Shown: positions 63,006 to 64,000 of the stretch, one piece after another | How positions within the stretch are numbered: position 1 is the stretch's first letter | How the letters are laid out: each line of letters begins with the position of its first letter | Origin: Paroceanicella profunda | GTDB taxonomy: Bacteria; Pseudomonadota; Alphaproteobacteria; Rhodobacterales; Rhodobacteraceae | Reading direction: 5' to 3' | NCBI RefSeq assembly: GCF_005887635.2 | Contig: NZ_CP040824.1 | Location: forward strand, 1 to 64,000 | Length of the DNA: 64,000 bases | Notes under the pieces: model-generated | The model's input: the letters and a program-made list of their open reading frames with translations, nothing else | Databases searched by the model: none | What the model was told of the DNA's origin: nothing | Program-made: the position numbers and the translations under genes

Positions 63006-64000
63006 TCAGGCCGGCCGGCGCGGCTCGGAGAAGCGGAGCAGGCGCAGGGCGTTGAGGGTTACCAGCACCGTGGCGCCGGTGTCCGCCAGAATGGCGGGCC
63101 ACAGGCCGGTCACCCCCAGCAGCGTGGTCACCAGGAACACGCCCTTCAGCCCCAGCGCGATGGCGACATTCTGGTGGATGTTCGCCATCGTGGCCCGGGC
63201 GAGGCGGATCTGGATGACCACGTCGCCCACCCGGTCGCGCAGCAGGGCGCCGTCCGCGGTCTCCAGCGCCACGTCGGTGCCCGAGCCCATGGCGAGCCCC
63301 ACCTGCGCGGTGGCCAGGGCGGGGGCGTCGTTGATGCCGTCGCCCACCATCATCACTCGGGCGCCCGGCGTGGCGGCGGCGAGGTCGCGGATCGCGGTGA
63401 CCTTGTCTTGCGGCAGGAGGCCGGCGCGGGCGGCGAGGCCGATGCGCTGCGCGATGGCCTGCGCGGTGCGGGGGGTGTCGCCGCTCAGCATCACCGGGGT
63501 GATGCCCATGCGCCGCAGGTCGGCGACGGCGGTGGCGGCGTCGGCGCGGGGCTCGTCACGCAGGGCGATCAGCCCGGCGAGGCGGCTCTGCGTGAACACC
63601 GCGACCACGGTGGCGCCCGTCTCCTCCGTGGCGGAGATCCAGGCGCGGGTGGCGGGGTCGACGAGGCCGTGCTGCGCGGCGAGGTCGGGGGACCCCACGG
63701 TCCAGTCCTGCCCGTCGATGGTGGCGCGCGCACCCCGGCCGGGCAGGGCGGCGGCGCCGGTGGCGGGAGGGAGGACGCAGCCTTCCGCCTCGGCGCGCGC
63801 CAGAATGGCCCGGCCGAGCGGGTGGCTCGCGCCGGCCTCCACCGCGGCGGCGGTGGCGAGCAGCCCGGTTTCCTCCTGCGCGATGCCGCGCAGTGCGACG
63901 ATGCGCGGCCGGCCCTCGGTGAGGGTACCGGTCTTGTCGAAGGCCACGCAAGTGACCCCCGCCGTGGCCTCCAGCACCGCGCCGCCCTTCAACAGCAGCC
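63006..64000 (-). CDS. Heavy-metal P1B-type ATPase, C-terminal part (cut by window end)
   Basis: The visible 331 residues cover the phosphorylation domain to the C-terminus of a ZntA/CadA-like metal-efflux pump. The phospho-acceptor is in FDKTGTLTEGRP; VEAGASHPLGRAIL is the nucleotide-binding HP motif of P1B pumps; GDTPRTAQAIAQRIGL and MVGDGINDAPALATA form the hinge. The last two helices carry GVFLVTTLLGVTGLWPAIL and DTGATVLVTLNALRLLRF, typical of Zn/Cd/Pb pumps. The metal-binding N-terminus and CPC helix lie outside the window. Confidence 0.93.
   Translation of the reverse strand, partial: LLLKGGAVLEATAGVTCVAFDKTGTLTEGRPRIVALRGIAQEETGLLATAAAVEAGASHPLGRAILARAEAEGCVLPPATGAAALPGRGARATIDGQDWTVGSPDLAAQHGLVDPATRAWISATEETGATVVAVFTQSRLAGLIALRDEPRADAATAVADLRRMGITPVMLSGDTPRTAQAIAQRIGLAARAGLLPQDKVTAIRDLAAATPGARVMMVGDGINDAPALATAQVGLAMGSGTDVALETADGALLRDRVGDVVIQIRLARATMANIHQNVAIALGLKGVFLVTTLLGVTGLWPAILADTGATVLVTLNALRLLRFSEPRRPA

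Overview
The window is very GC-rich, densely coded DNA that looks alphaproteobacterial, most like a Rhodobacterales genome. The evidence is tripartite (Tct) and TRAP transporters beside sugar-acid and hydantoinase-type catabolic genes, a LacI/ROK/GntR/MarR regulator for each catabolic block, FixL/FixJ-like signalling, and a solitary rep-parA-parB module of the kind found on Rhodobacterales extrachromosomal elements. That module (about 40.5-44.5 kb) suggests a megaplasmid or chromid, or an integrated one.

Layout. 0-4 kb: tail of a broken SDR gene, a PQQ-type sugar dehydrogenase, and a queC-queD-queE (preQ0) operon on the minus strand behind a preQ1-I riboswitch; queC and queE each carry a one-base frameshift. 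4.4-12.3 kb: RraA, DapA-family and IlvD/Edd catabolic genes divergent from a tctCBA transporter, with a LacI-type repressor and LacI-type operators in the shared promoter region. 12.8-21.4 kb: hydantoinase A/B, a DctPQM TRAP transporter, a GntR regulator and an SDR. 21.8-25.9 kb: MarR regulator, MFS transporter, aldo-keto reductase and thiolase, with matching MarR-like operators at both ends of the regulator gene. 26.2-30.4 kb: pyridoxal kinase, Nudix hydrolase and a GH9 cellulase. 31.2-40.5 kb: a ROK repressor divergent from an ABC sugar-type importer cotranscribed with an argininosuccinate-lyase-like enzyme, a ROK sugar kinase and glucosamine-6-phosphate deaminase. 40.5-44.5 kb: replication and partition, with a candidate antisense RNA and two copies of a 14-bp palindrome.

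44.8-58.5 kb is a signalling and accessory block: a 1699-residue pseudokinase/AAA/GAF/histidine kinase, a REC-PAS histidine kinase, a FixJ-type regulator, a compact YcaO-like protein, a SARP/BTAD-TPR regulator and, on the opposite strand, an animal-type haem peroxidase with a small partner protein. 58.7-62.1 kb holds a low-GC orphan gene and a second GH9 cellulase whose catalytic part is almost identical over 1.48 kb to the first one. The window ends inside a heavy-metal P-type ATPase.

The two most interesting systems are the ROK/ABC/lyase/kinase/NagB operon, whose enzymes fit a pathway from an N-(dicarboxyethyl)glucosamine compound to fumarate and fructose-6-phosphate, and the sensor kinase/YcaO/SARP/peroxidase block. 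Several proteins also carry in-frame Pro/Ala/Gly-rich insertions inside conserved domains, and the first 4 kb shows a cluster of single G/C deletions that may be assembly errors. All calls come from reading the sequence; no database search was run.
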